Source of the DNA: Kiritimatiellia bacterium | GTDB lineage: Bacteria > Verrucomicrobiota > Kiritimatiellia > RFP12 > UBA1067 | Direction of reading: 5' to 3' | NCBI GenBank assembly: GCA_017450695.1 | Contig: JAFSTA010000102.1 | Span: forward strand, 1 to 37,495 | Length of the DNA stretch: 37,495 nt | Part shown: piece by piece, positions 32,033 to 37,495 of the stretch | Position numbering within the stretch: position 1 is the first letter of the stretch | How the letters are laid out: each line of letters begins with the position of its first letter | Position numbers and translations under genes: made by a program | The notes under the pieces: generated by a model | Databases searched by the model: none | Told to the model about the DNA's origin: nothing | Seen by the model: the letters and a program-made list of their open reading frames with translations, nothing else

Positions 32033-34999
32033 ATGCGACTGATCCCGATTCCGCTCGGCACTTCGCTTTTCGGTGGACTGGGACGGGATATTCATTTCGA
32101 CGAGGTGCCGCCGCAAACAATCCGTGTCTCTCATTCGTTTCGTGTCTCCGAAACGGAAGTGACCAACGAACAGTTCGAGAAGTTCCGTCCCGAACACCGC
32201 TCACTTCGCGGGAAGAACGGGTTTTCGAAAGAGAACGACGAGGCGGTTATCTACGTCAGTTGGCATGACGCCGTCGCCTTCTGCGCGTGGCTTTCCCAAC
32301 GCGAAGGTCGCACCTACCGCCTGCCGACGGAAGAGGAGTGGGAGTATGCCTGTCGCGCCGGGTCGGTGACGGATTTCGCCATCGACCGCAATGCGCTCAA
32401 GAAGAATCAAAAACTGGAGTGGACACCGGTCTCCGTTTCCCTCCGCGTGAAGGAGACGCCTCCGAACGCCTGGGGGCTTTACGACATGCACGGGAATGTG
32501 GAAGAATGGTGCGCGGACTGGTACGGAGCCTATCCCGTCCCCATCCCCGAACGGTACGACGGTCCCGAAACGGGATATGCGCGGATCGTACGAGGCGGCA
32601 GCCACAACACGCAGCTTGAATTCCTGAGATCTTCCAACCGAAGCGCGCTGCTGCCGGAGGACAAAACTCTCTTCACGGGATTCCGCATCGTGGAAGATCT
32701 GTCGGGGCATCCCCTCGCCGCTTCGGTTCCACAAACCCCAGGGACAGATACGCAGTCGCTCTCCCCTCCCCCCACTTCTTCCGCCATCCCGCTTCCTTCC
32801 GCCTCGGAGGCACCTCCAACCTTCGCCGAACCGATTCCGTTCGTGCGGTTGGATAACCAACGCGCCACCCCTTTCTTCTATCGGCACAACCATTGTCCGG
32901 CACTGACCTGGTTACCGAACGGTGACCTTCTGGCAATCTGGTTTTCCTGCGAGAAGGAAACCGGACGCGAAATGGTCATCCTCTCCAGCCGTCTCGCCCG
33001 TTCCCAAGGAGCCACCGAATGGTCCACGCCCGAACTTTTCTTCCAGGTCGCGGATCGGAACCTGACGGGATCTTCGCTCTTCTACGACGAACAGGAAAAC
33101 AAACTCTGGCACCTGAACGGGATGGAGGCGGCGGGGAGTTGGCAGAACCTCGCCCTCATTGGCAGATTCAGCCTGGACTCCGGACGCACCTGGTCGGCAC
33201 CGCGTATTCTCGATGCCGAACACGCGATGGGAAACCAAGTGATCGCCAGCATGTTCAAACTGCGGAACGGCACGCTCGTCCAAGCGTGCGACGCCACGCC
33301 CGCCGGCAACGGCGGCAGCATCCTCCACCTCTCGAAAGATCGCGGGAAAAGCTGGTTCCGCGCCGCCGGGAAAATCGCGGGTATCCATGCGGGCGTCGTC
33401 GAACTGAAAAACGGTGACCTCCTCGCCTTCGGGCGGGGGGACGATGTGACGAAAGGCGAAAAGGCTTGGATGCCCATGAGCCTCTCGAAAGACTGCGGTG
33501 CCTCGTGGACCGTCTCCGCCTCTCCTTTCCCGACCATCTCCTCCTGCCAGCGGTTGCAGATTCGCCGCTTGCGCGAAGGGCCGATCCTCTTCCTCTCCTT
33601 CACCGACAATGGCAAAGGCAAGGGACTGGAGTTCGTCTCGCTGCGCGGGAAGAAAATCACCGGGCACGGGCTCTTTGCCGCGTTGTCATTCGACGAGGGC
33701 AGAACATGGCCGGTCGCGCGGTTGCTTACGGACGGGAAAGAGCGTTATCTTCTCGGCGGCGCCAACAGCACCGGCTTTTTCCGGATGGATGCCGAACACG
33801 CGGAACCGCGTGGTTACCTGGCGCTCACGCAATCCCCCGACAACTGGATTCACTTGGTGAGCAGCGGCATCTACTACCGGTTCAATCTCGCATGGCTGCT
33901 GGATGAGGGATGGTCATCCCCTTCCTTCCCGACCTCGCTGAATCTTCCGTGCAAGGATCTCTCGAACCAATTGAAACAGGCGGTTCGGATTCCGGCGGGA
34001 ACATCCAAAATGAATCTCGCTCCACGGCTCCTCTGGGAACGGGAATCCCCGAACACCGTCTATCTCGGAGCGATCGCGGACGACACGACAACCGTCGCGG
34101 CGGGTCAAAAAACCATGTACTCCACCATGACCAGACTGTCGCTCCCGAACTGGGAGGTTGCAGGCCGTTATGTCGTCGGCAACAGCCGTATGGAAACGGG
34201 CGCATTCGTATTCCCGGAAGGTTGCGTCGCCGGAAACATTCCGGTCAACCGGCATGAATCCATCCGAAACATCTTCCACATCAACCACGCGTTCCACTAC
34301 CGCGAATGGGACAAGGCATCACAACGTTTCGCGCCCGAAGTCACACCGATTGATTTGCTTGACAGTACCAACCGCTATCCGCTCAGCACACTTGGCGTCA
34401 CGCGACTCTTGTCCCGGCGAAAACAAAAGGCAACCTTCTCCAATCTCTGGTTCTCGTTTGAACCGGTCCGGCACCAAGGGAAACTGTGGGGGTACATTTG
34501 CGGGAATCCCGGCGACACATTCGACGGTTGCCTCGTTTCCTCCGGCAACGACGGCGCGGCCTGGCGTGTCGAATCGATCCCGTCGTTCGGCTGCGGCAGT
34601 GCCTACGCGGGACGAGTCATGCAACGCGGCGGCAGGTTCTACCTCGCATTGCGGACAACGAAGGGAATCCGGCTCGCCAGCTATGACCCGGTGTTCAAAA
34701 CATGGCGAAATGGTATTCTTGTGGAAGGAAGTTGTGCGTCCCCTGCTCTCTTCCCCTACCAAGGTCGCATCTACGTGGTCTGCAACATCCAAGACAGGCG
34801 GCACCTGAAGTTTTTTGAATTCGTGTCCGAAACGGACATCCGTCCCGCATACGAACTCACGTCACACGAAGAACTCAGAAGCTTCACCTTCACCCCCATC
34901 GGCGAAGACCTCTACTTCGCCTACTCCATCCAGAAGCAACAGGCAACAGGGAAGGCAGCCACAGAAATCTGTATTCTCCGACTGGACTTGACCCGCTGA
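32033..34999 (+). CDS. SUMF1-like domain fused to a sialidase-like (BNR) propeller; probably the 3' part of a longer frame
   Basis: 988 aa if read from ATG 32033. Residues 1-225 are SUMF1/FGE-sulfatase-like (VSETEVTNEQFEKF, YRLPTEEEWEYACRAG, NAWGLYDMHGNVEEWCADWYG, IVRGGSHNT). The cysteine pair used by true formylglycine-generating enzymes after RGGS is missing. A Pro/Ser-rich linker follows (about 225-265), then a sialidase-like propeller with Asp-boxes SLDSGRTW (about 380), SKDRGKSW (about 434), SKDCGASW (about 484) and SFDEGRTW (about 552). The rest (620-988) looks like a second propeller-like region. There is no signal peptide and no good ribosome site at 32033, and the family motif NSLG lies just before the ATG, so the protein most likely begins in the DUF1080 gene through the A9 site. 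Confidence 0.82.
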   Translation: MRLIPIPLGTSLFGGLGRDIHFDEVPPQTIRVSHSFRVSETEVTNEQFEKFRPEHRSLRGKNGFSKENDEAVIYVSWHDAVAFCAWLSQREGRTYRLPTEEEWEYACRAGSVTDFAIDRNALKKNQKLEWTPVSVSLRVKETPPNAWGLYDMHGNVEEWCADWYGAYPVPIPERYDGPETGYARIVRGGSHNTQLEFLRSSNRSALLPEDKTLFTGFRIVEDLSGHPLAASVPQTPGTDTQSLSPPPTSSAIPLPSASEAPPTFAEPIPFVRLDNQRATPFFYRHNHCPALTWLPNGDLLAIWFSCEKETGREMVILSSRLARSQGATEWSTPELFFQVADRNLTGSSLFYDEQENKLWHLNGMEAAGSWQNLALIGRFSLDSGRTWSAPRILDAEHAMGNQVIASMFKLRNGTLVQACDATPAGNGGSILHLSKDRGKSWFRAAGKIAGIHAGVVELKNGDLLAFGRGDDVTKGEKAWMPMSLSKDCGASWTVSASPFPTISSCQRLQIRRLREGPILFLSFTDNGKGKGLEFVSLRGKKITGHGLFAALSFDEGRTWPVARLLTDGKERYLLGGANSTGFFRMDAEHAEPRGYLALTQSPDNWIHLVSSGIYYRFNLAWLLDEGWSSPSFPTSLNLPCKDLSNQLKQAVRIPAGTSKMNLAPRLLWERESPNTVYLGAIADDTTTVAAGQKTMYSTMTRLSLPNWEVAGRYVVGNSRMETGAFVFPEGCVAGNIPVNRHESIRNIFHINHAFHYREWDKASQRFAPEVTPIDLLDSTNRYPLSTLGVTRLLSRRKQKATFSNLWFSFEPVRHQGKLWGYICGNPGDTFDGCLVSSGNDGAAWRVESIPSFGCGSAYAGRVMQRGGRFYLALRTTKGIRLASYDPVFKTWRNGILVEGSCASPALFPYQGRIYVVCNIQDRRHLKFFEFVSETDIRPAYELTSHEELRSFTFTPIGEDLYFAYSIQKQQATGKAATEICILRLDLTR

Positions 35000-35020
35000 T
35001 CCGGAGTTCCGCGCTCCGGA
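35000..35020 (+). terminator. Palindrome directly after the sialidase-like gene
   Basis: TCCGGAG and CTCCGGA (7 bp, 7-nt loop) begin right after the TGA at 34997-34999. An overlapping alternative stem, GTTCCG/CGGAAC (35006-35022), is possible. There is no U-tract. Confidence 0.35.
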
Positions 35021-35084
35021 ACGTAAATTCCTCTGTTGAACAAAAAACCACGGAAGACACGGAATAAGTCGAATCGCTAGTAAC

Positions 35085-35112
35085 CCGCCTCCCGCTCTTC
35101 GCGCGGGAATAT
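35085..35112 (+). repeat. Dispersed intergenic repeat, CCGCCCRTRCTCGCACAG type, copy 3 (diverged)
   Basis: It has the same block order as 678-703 and 9883-9908: CCGCC-CCG, then CTCNCNCGGGAAT, then a T-rich TCTTTTGTCTC. Several positions differ. Confidence 0.35.
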
Positions 35113-35140
35113 GGTTATCTTTTGTCTCGCTGAGACATGG

Positions 35141-35160
35141 GGACGCGCCCCGTCGCGTCC
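35141..35160 (-). repeat. GGTCGCGACGGGGCGCG-family copy in reverse orientation
   Basis: The reverse complement reads GGACGCGACGGGGCGCGTCC, with nearly the same core as 25608-25624. Confidence 0.55.
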
Positions 35161-35191
35161 GCGTGAACAAGAACGACCGCTTCCCCTAGAA

Positions 35192-35222
35192 GCCAATAGC
35201 CAACCGCCAATAGCCAACAGCT
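35192..35222 (+). repeat. 7-bp-period array GCCAAYA
   Basis: GCCAATA, GCCAACC, GCCAATA, GCCAACA and a partial GCT follow without gaps. The array ends inside the T-rich tail of the tRNA terminator. Confidence 0.6.
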
Positions 35223-35261
35223 AAAAACAAACGCCGGAACCAGCAAGCGGTTCCAGCGTTT
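35221..35261 (-). terminator. Intrinsic terminator of the tRNA gene
   Basis: A 13-bp stem (35229-35241 with 35249-35261, one G.U pair) has a 7-nt loop and is followed on the minus strand by GTTTTTAG. It begins 6 bp after the tRNA 3' end. Confidence 0.9.
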
Positions 35262-35266
35262 TCAAC

Positions 35267-35343
35267 TGGTGGGCCCTGCAGGACTCGGACCTGCGACCTA
35301 GAGATTATGAGACTCCAGCTCTGACCAACTGAGCTAAGGGCCC
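35267..35343 (-). tRNA. tRNA with CAU anticodon, most likely tRNA-Ile2 (lysidine type)
   Basis: The 77-nt cloverleaf is complete: acceptor GGGCCCT/AGGGCCC, D arm GCTC-AGTTGGTCA-GAGC, anticodon loop CTCATAA, T arm GCAGG-TCCGAGT-CCTGC, and encoded CCA. The body follows E. coli tRNA-Ile2 (CAU) closely: acceptor, D arm, and the GGUCGC variable region. That argues for AUA-reading isoleucine tRNA, whose C34 is modified to lysidine, not elongator Met. Position 31-39 would be a U-U mismatch. The initiator hallmark of GGG/CCC pairs in the anticodon stem is absent, so it is not tRNA-fMet. Confidence 0.92.
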
Positions 35344-35358
35344 GCAAAAGAAAGGACT

Positions 35359-35387
35359 AGTATATCATGGACTCAACCGATTGGAAA
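35359..35387 (-). promoter_or_regulatory. Promoter of the tRNA gene
   Basis: On the minus strand TTTCCA (35387-35382) and TATACT (35364-35359) are separated by 17 bp. The tRNA 5' end is 15 bp beyond the -10. Confidence 0.6.
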
Positions 35388-35568
35388 GCTGAAAATTGAG
35401 GTGCCGACCGGTCTCTCGTCCCCTGTCCCACGTCAATGGCAATCGACAAACCAGTCGCCTACGTTCACGCGAGAATGCACAGAGGCGCTACGAGCCAGCC
35501 GAGAAGCCGTATGTCGCGTATCGCATCTCCGCAATGCATATCCGGCTTACCCAGCTGAACCTAGATTC

Positions 35569-35696
35569 CTCGTTTGGGTTCTCACGCAGAGCCGCTGAGG
35601 CCGCAGAGTACGCAGAGTAATTGCCGAAAACAGAGGCTTTTCGATCCCCCCACGTAGCTTACGACAGAAAACGGATTCACCCAAATGGTGAAAGTC
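35569..35696 (+). repeat. Long dispersed repeat, copy 1 (128 bp, TTTGGGT...ACCCAAA ends)
   Basis: It matches 37180-37291 over its whole length. Near the ends TTTGGGT (35573-35579) and ACCCAAA form short inverted ends. Inside are four 9-bp units of the CGCAGAG type (35584-35619); the second copy has three. Confidence 0.8.
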
Positions 35697-35724
35697 AGAA
35701 AAAATCAAAAGTTCCATGATTCAC

Positions 35725-35801
35725 CACGGAACACACGGAATTCACGGAATCGCCGTTCCAAGAAACGGATGATTTTCTGTGTATTCCGCGTGTTCCGTGG
35801 T
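35725..35801. repeat. CACGGAANN 9-bp array in a foldback
   Basis: Three units CACGGAACA, CACGGAATT and CACGGAATC (35725-35751). The arm 35723-35745 pairs with 35779-35801 with two mismatches around a 33-nt loop. Confidence 0.7.
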
Positions 35802-36036
35802 TTTCAAAGTGTCCAACAGCGGAATTTAGGCGTAACACACCCAGCACGCCCTTTCGGGCTTTTCTAGAAATTCTGAGTTCTGAGCGAAAGGGGAACGGTA
35901 CAAACCCTGATCGCGTAAATCCCTTCTATCGCGTCTGTCCCTTTACGCCTTGCCTATCAGTTCCGACTTGCCCCGCCGTCATCAACATCATTCCCATGCG
36001 GCACGGCCAGACCACTGCCTCACCTTGTTTTTTCCT

Positions 36037-36064
36037 TTGCACCGGGGCTATTTTATGGGATAAT
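36037..36064 (+). promoter_or_regulatory. Candidate promoter for the isomerase-like gene
   Basis: TTGCAC (36037-36042), a 16-bp spacer, and GATAAT (36059-36064). The leader to ATG 36093 would be about 22 nt and includes AAAGGAG. Confidence 0.55.
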
Positions 36065-36092
36065 TTTCCCGTTGTTTAACAAAGGAGCTTGT

Positions 36093-36971
36093 ATGAATCT
36101 TTCACGTCGTTCATTTTTGGGAGGCGTCGCCGCGACTGCCTCTTTGCCGTTCGTTTCTTTCGGTGCCGAGCTTCCGAAAGCGAAAGTCGCCGTGCAGTTG
36201 TATTCTGTTCGGGACCTGATCAAAAAAGAAGGTCTGGAAAAAGTCTTGAAAGAGGTCAAGGCCATCGGATATGCGGGCGTCGAGTTCGCCGGATACTGGG
36301 GCAAGGATGCCAAGACGATGAAGTCGCTGTTGGACGACAACGGTCTCGTCGCCTGCGGTACGCACATCGGCAGACTGGAACTGGGCCCCGACAAGATCCA
36401 GAAAACGATGGAATACAACCTGGCAATCGGCAACACCCATTTGGTCTGTCCCGGCGGTGGAATGCAGCCCGGAAAGGACTATACGGGAACCCGCGAGGAT
36501 TGGTGGAAGAAGATGGCCGAGTTTTATTCGGTCGCCGCCGAGACGGCGAAAAAGAGCGGTTGCACGGTCGGCTACCACAATCACCAGTGGGAGTTCAAGG
36601 AGAAAGTGGGGCAGATGACCATGTGGGAATACTTCTTCTCCAATACGCCGGCTGGCGTTTGCATGCAACTGGACGTCGGCTGGTCCGTGACGGCTGGAAC
36701 CGATCCTTGCTCCTGGTTCAAGCGGTTCCCCCGCCGGTCTCCCTCGCTGCACGCGAAGGAAGTGTTTGCACGCGGCGCACCCGGAATCGTCGGACAGCCC
36801 GGCAAGTTGCCTGACGGCACGCCCCGCAAAGGTGTGGACTGGGACAAACTTTTCGTGACGACCGATCTGGATGGCGTGAAATGGTATGTCGTGGAGTGCG
36901 AGACCAATCCCGCCTCCTTGCTATCCATCACGGAAAGCTTCGCCTTCCTGCATCAGAAAGGCCGTTGCTAG
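36093..36971 (+). CDS. Tat-exported sugar phosphate isomerase/epimerase-like protein (xylose isomerase-like TIM barrel)
   Basis: 292 aa. ATG 36093 has AAAGGAG 7 bp upstream; a TTG at 36072 precedes the ribosome site. Residues 1-25 form a twin-arginine signal (SRRSFLGG plus a hydrophobic stretch ending VSFGA). The rest is a xylose-isomerase-like TIM barrel (PF01261): AVQLYSVRD (33-41), AGVEFAGYW (61-69), GYHNHQWEF (160-168), MQLDVGW (191-197), SLHAKE (218-223) and VVECE (266-270). Likely metal ligands are E64, H162/H164, D194, H220 and E268. Periplasmic members are common in sugar-degrading PVC and Bacteroidetes bacteria. The exact sugar is unknown. It stands as a single gene between repeat regions. 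Confidence 0.88.
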   Translation: MNLSRRSFLGGVAATASLPFVSFGAELPKAKVAVQLYSVRDLIKKEGLEKVLKEVKAIGYAGVEFAGYWGKDAKTMKSLLDDNGLVACGTHIGRLELGPDKIQKTMEYNLAIGNTHLVCPGGGMQPGKDYTGTREDWWKKMAEFYSVAAETAKKSGCTVGYHNHQWEFKEKVGQMTMWEYFFSNTPAGVCMQLDVGWSVTAGTDPCSWFKRFPRRSPSLHAKEVFARGAPGIVGQPGKLPDGTPRKGVDWDKLFVTTDLDGVKWYVVECETNPASLLSITESFAFLHQKGRC

Positions 36972-36984
36972 ATTTTTAGCGTTA

Positions 36985-37014
36985 GCCGGTAGCTGCTAGC
37001 TGGCAGCTATCGGC
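36985..37014. repeat. 11-bp hairpin after the isomerase-like gene
   Basis: GCCGGTAGCTG (36985-36995) pairs with CAGCTATCGGC (37004-37014) with one G.U pair and an 8-nt loop. No U-tract follows. Confidence 0.5.
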
Positions 37015-37112
37015 TGATAGGTAGAGGCGCTACGCGCCAGCTTGAAAAGGCTGAAAAGAAGGTTAGGCGACAATCGCGAGTCGGAAAGTCGTCATGCATT
37101 TCATGTTGTCCC

Positions 37113-37172
37113 CTCCCTTCGGAGAAGCGATACTCTTGTCGCTTTTTGGCGGCTCGTCAATTTAACCATTTA
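37113..37172 (+). repeat. 60-bp repeat with UUCG hairpin and AAGCGACA stem, copy 1
   Basis: It matches 37436-37495 with about ten differences. It has a CCCTTCGG start and then a stem of GAAGCGA with TCGCTT. Confidence 0.65.
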
Positions 37173-37179
37173 ACCTAAT

Positions 37180-37291
37180 CTCGTTTGGGTTCTCACGCAG
37201 AGCCGCAGAGTACGCAGAGAAAGTGCCGAAAACAGAGGCTTTTCAATTCCCCGCACACACAGAAAACGGATTCACCCAAATGGTGAAAGTC
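37180..37291 (+). repeat. Long dispersed repeat, copy 2 (112 bp)
   Basis: Partner of 35569-35696. It lacks one 9-bp CGCAGAG-type unit and about 7 bp further on. Confidence 0.8.
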
Positions 37292-37344
37292 CGTCTTGTT
37301 CTGGAGAGCCGTTCTTCTTCCTGGTTCCGCCTGTTTTCTTTATG

Positions 37345-37365
37345 ACCTTTGCGTTCTTTGTGGCT
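37345..37365 (-). repeat. Reverse-orientation CACAAAG repeat
   Basis: The reverse complement reads AGCCACAAAGAACGCAAAGG, sharing AGCCACAAAGA with 25454-25464. Confidence 0.55.
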
Positions 37366-37405
37366 GAAACCGAATTTCACCAGAGGATTCTAGTGTGGTT
37401 TAATC

Positions 37406-37420
37406 GCCTCCTTCGGAGGC
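37406..37420 (+). terminator. Small GC hairpin GCCTCC-TTC-GGAGGC
   Basis: A perfect 6-bp stem with a 3-nt loop followed by TTTCAAT. No gene ends close by, so it may simply be part of the repeat region. Confidence 0.3.
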
Positions 37421-37435
37421 TTTCAATCGACCATT

Positions 37436-37495
37436 CTCCCTTCGGGGAAGCGACACTCTTGTCGCTTGTCGGCGGCGCGTCTATGTAACCATGTA
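37436..37495 (+). repeat. 60-bp repeat with UUCG hairpin and AAGCGACA stem, copy 2
   Basis: It contains CCCTTCGGGG and a perfect 8-bp stem AAGCGACA/TGTCGCTT with a CTCT loop. It reaches the window edge and may continue. Confidence 0.65.

Larger units (their letters stand above)
35388..36036. other. Gene-free repeat-rich stretch between tRNA and isomerase-like gene
   Basis: No gene is convincing. It holds the 128-bp repeat (35569-35696), the CACGGAA foldback (35725-35801), and an AGGCGCTACGAGCCAGC phrase at about 35481 that is related to sequence at 3360-3378 and 37024-37041. Confidence 0.6.
36972..37495. other. Gene-free repeat-rich right end
   Basis: No gene is visible. It contains a hairpin (36985-37014), a 60-bp repeat pair (37113-37172 and 37436-37495), the second copy of the long repeat (37180-37291), a reversed CACAAAG copy (37345-37365) and a small terminator-like hairpin (37406-37420). 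Confidence 0.65.

Noticed and set aside
35396-35867. Small plus-strand open frames (60-74 aa) after the tRNA
   Set aside because: They lie across the dispersed 128-bp repeat and the CACGGAA foldback and have no ribosome site.
1-37495. Transposase, integrase, phage or defence genes
   Set aside because: I looked for DDE or tyrosine-recombinase motifs, restriction or toxin-antitoxin signatures and phage structural genes and recognised none; mobile-looking features are limited to short non-coding repeats.

Overview
The window looks like chromosomal DNA (high GC in most genes, lower in the long surface-protein block) from a Gram-negative bacterium of the Planctomycetes-Verrucomicrobia group, most like Kiritimatiellota, Lentisphaerota or Verrucomicrobiota. 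That guess rests on the mixture of families: a DUF1080 protein, a SUMF1-like domain joined to a sialidase-like propeller, a secreted GH51 arabinofuranosidase, very long BspA-type LRR and InlB-repeat surface proteins, DUF1846, a Bacteroidetes-style PurF, and repeat-rich intergenic DNA. No marker gene settles the lineage.

Layout. (1) 1-3324, plus strand: the tail of an Ala/Pro-rich protein, a small lipoyl plus E3-binding-domain protein, and a secreted GH51 arabinofuranosidase. (2) 3497-9741, minus strand: lactaldehyde reductase (fucO), then a strong terminator or attenuator, then PurF, a secreted beta-propeller protein and a SWIM zinc-finger protein. (3) 10041-24869, minus strand: a probable five-gene operon for exported proteins. 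Four are mosaics sharing exchangeable modules: a 100-residue N-terminal-type module, BspA LRRs, InlB B-repeats and two alternative C-terminal modules. Some modules are near-identical in DNA between genes. A 134-nt foldback lies upstream. (4) 24942-26067: gene-free, repeat-rich DNA. (5) 26068-27585, minus strand: DUF1846. (6) 28197-34999, plus strand: a D,D-carboxypeptidase, then a tight cluster psd-pssA-DUF1080-SUMF1/sialidase. (7) 35000-37495: a tRNA with CAU anticodon (probably Ile2), a Tat-exported sugar-isomerase-like protein, and many dispersed repeats.

How the genes work together: fucO, GH51, the propeller, DUF1080, the sialidase-like protein and the xylose-isomerase-like protein fit a polysaccharide or glycan degrader that reduces lactaldehyde from deoxy sugars. 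pssA and psd make phosphatidylethanolamine, and the carboxypeptidase trims peptidoglycan.

Most unusual points: (a) an A9 run at which a -1 slip would fuse the DUF1080 protein to the SUMF1/sialidase protein, restoring the SUMF1 N-terminal motif and supplying the missing signal peptide; (b) the modular surface-protein operon with a probable undescribed C-terminal tandem module; (c) a foldback leader upstream of that operon; (d) several intergenic repeat families, many with an exact 9-bp period.
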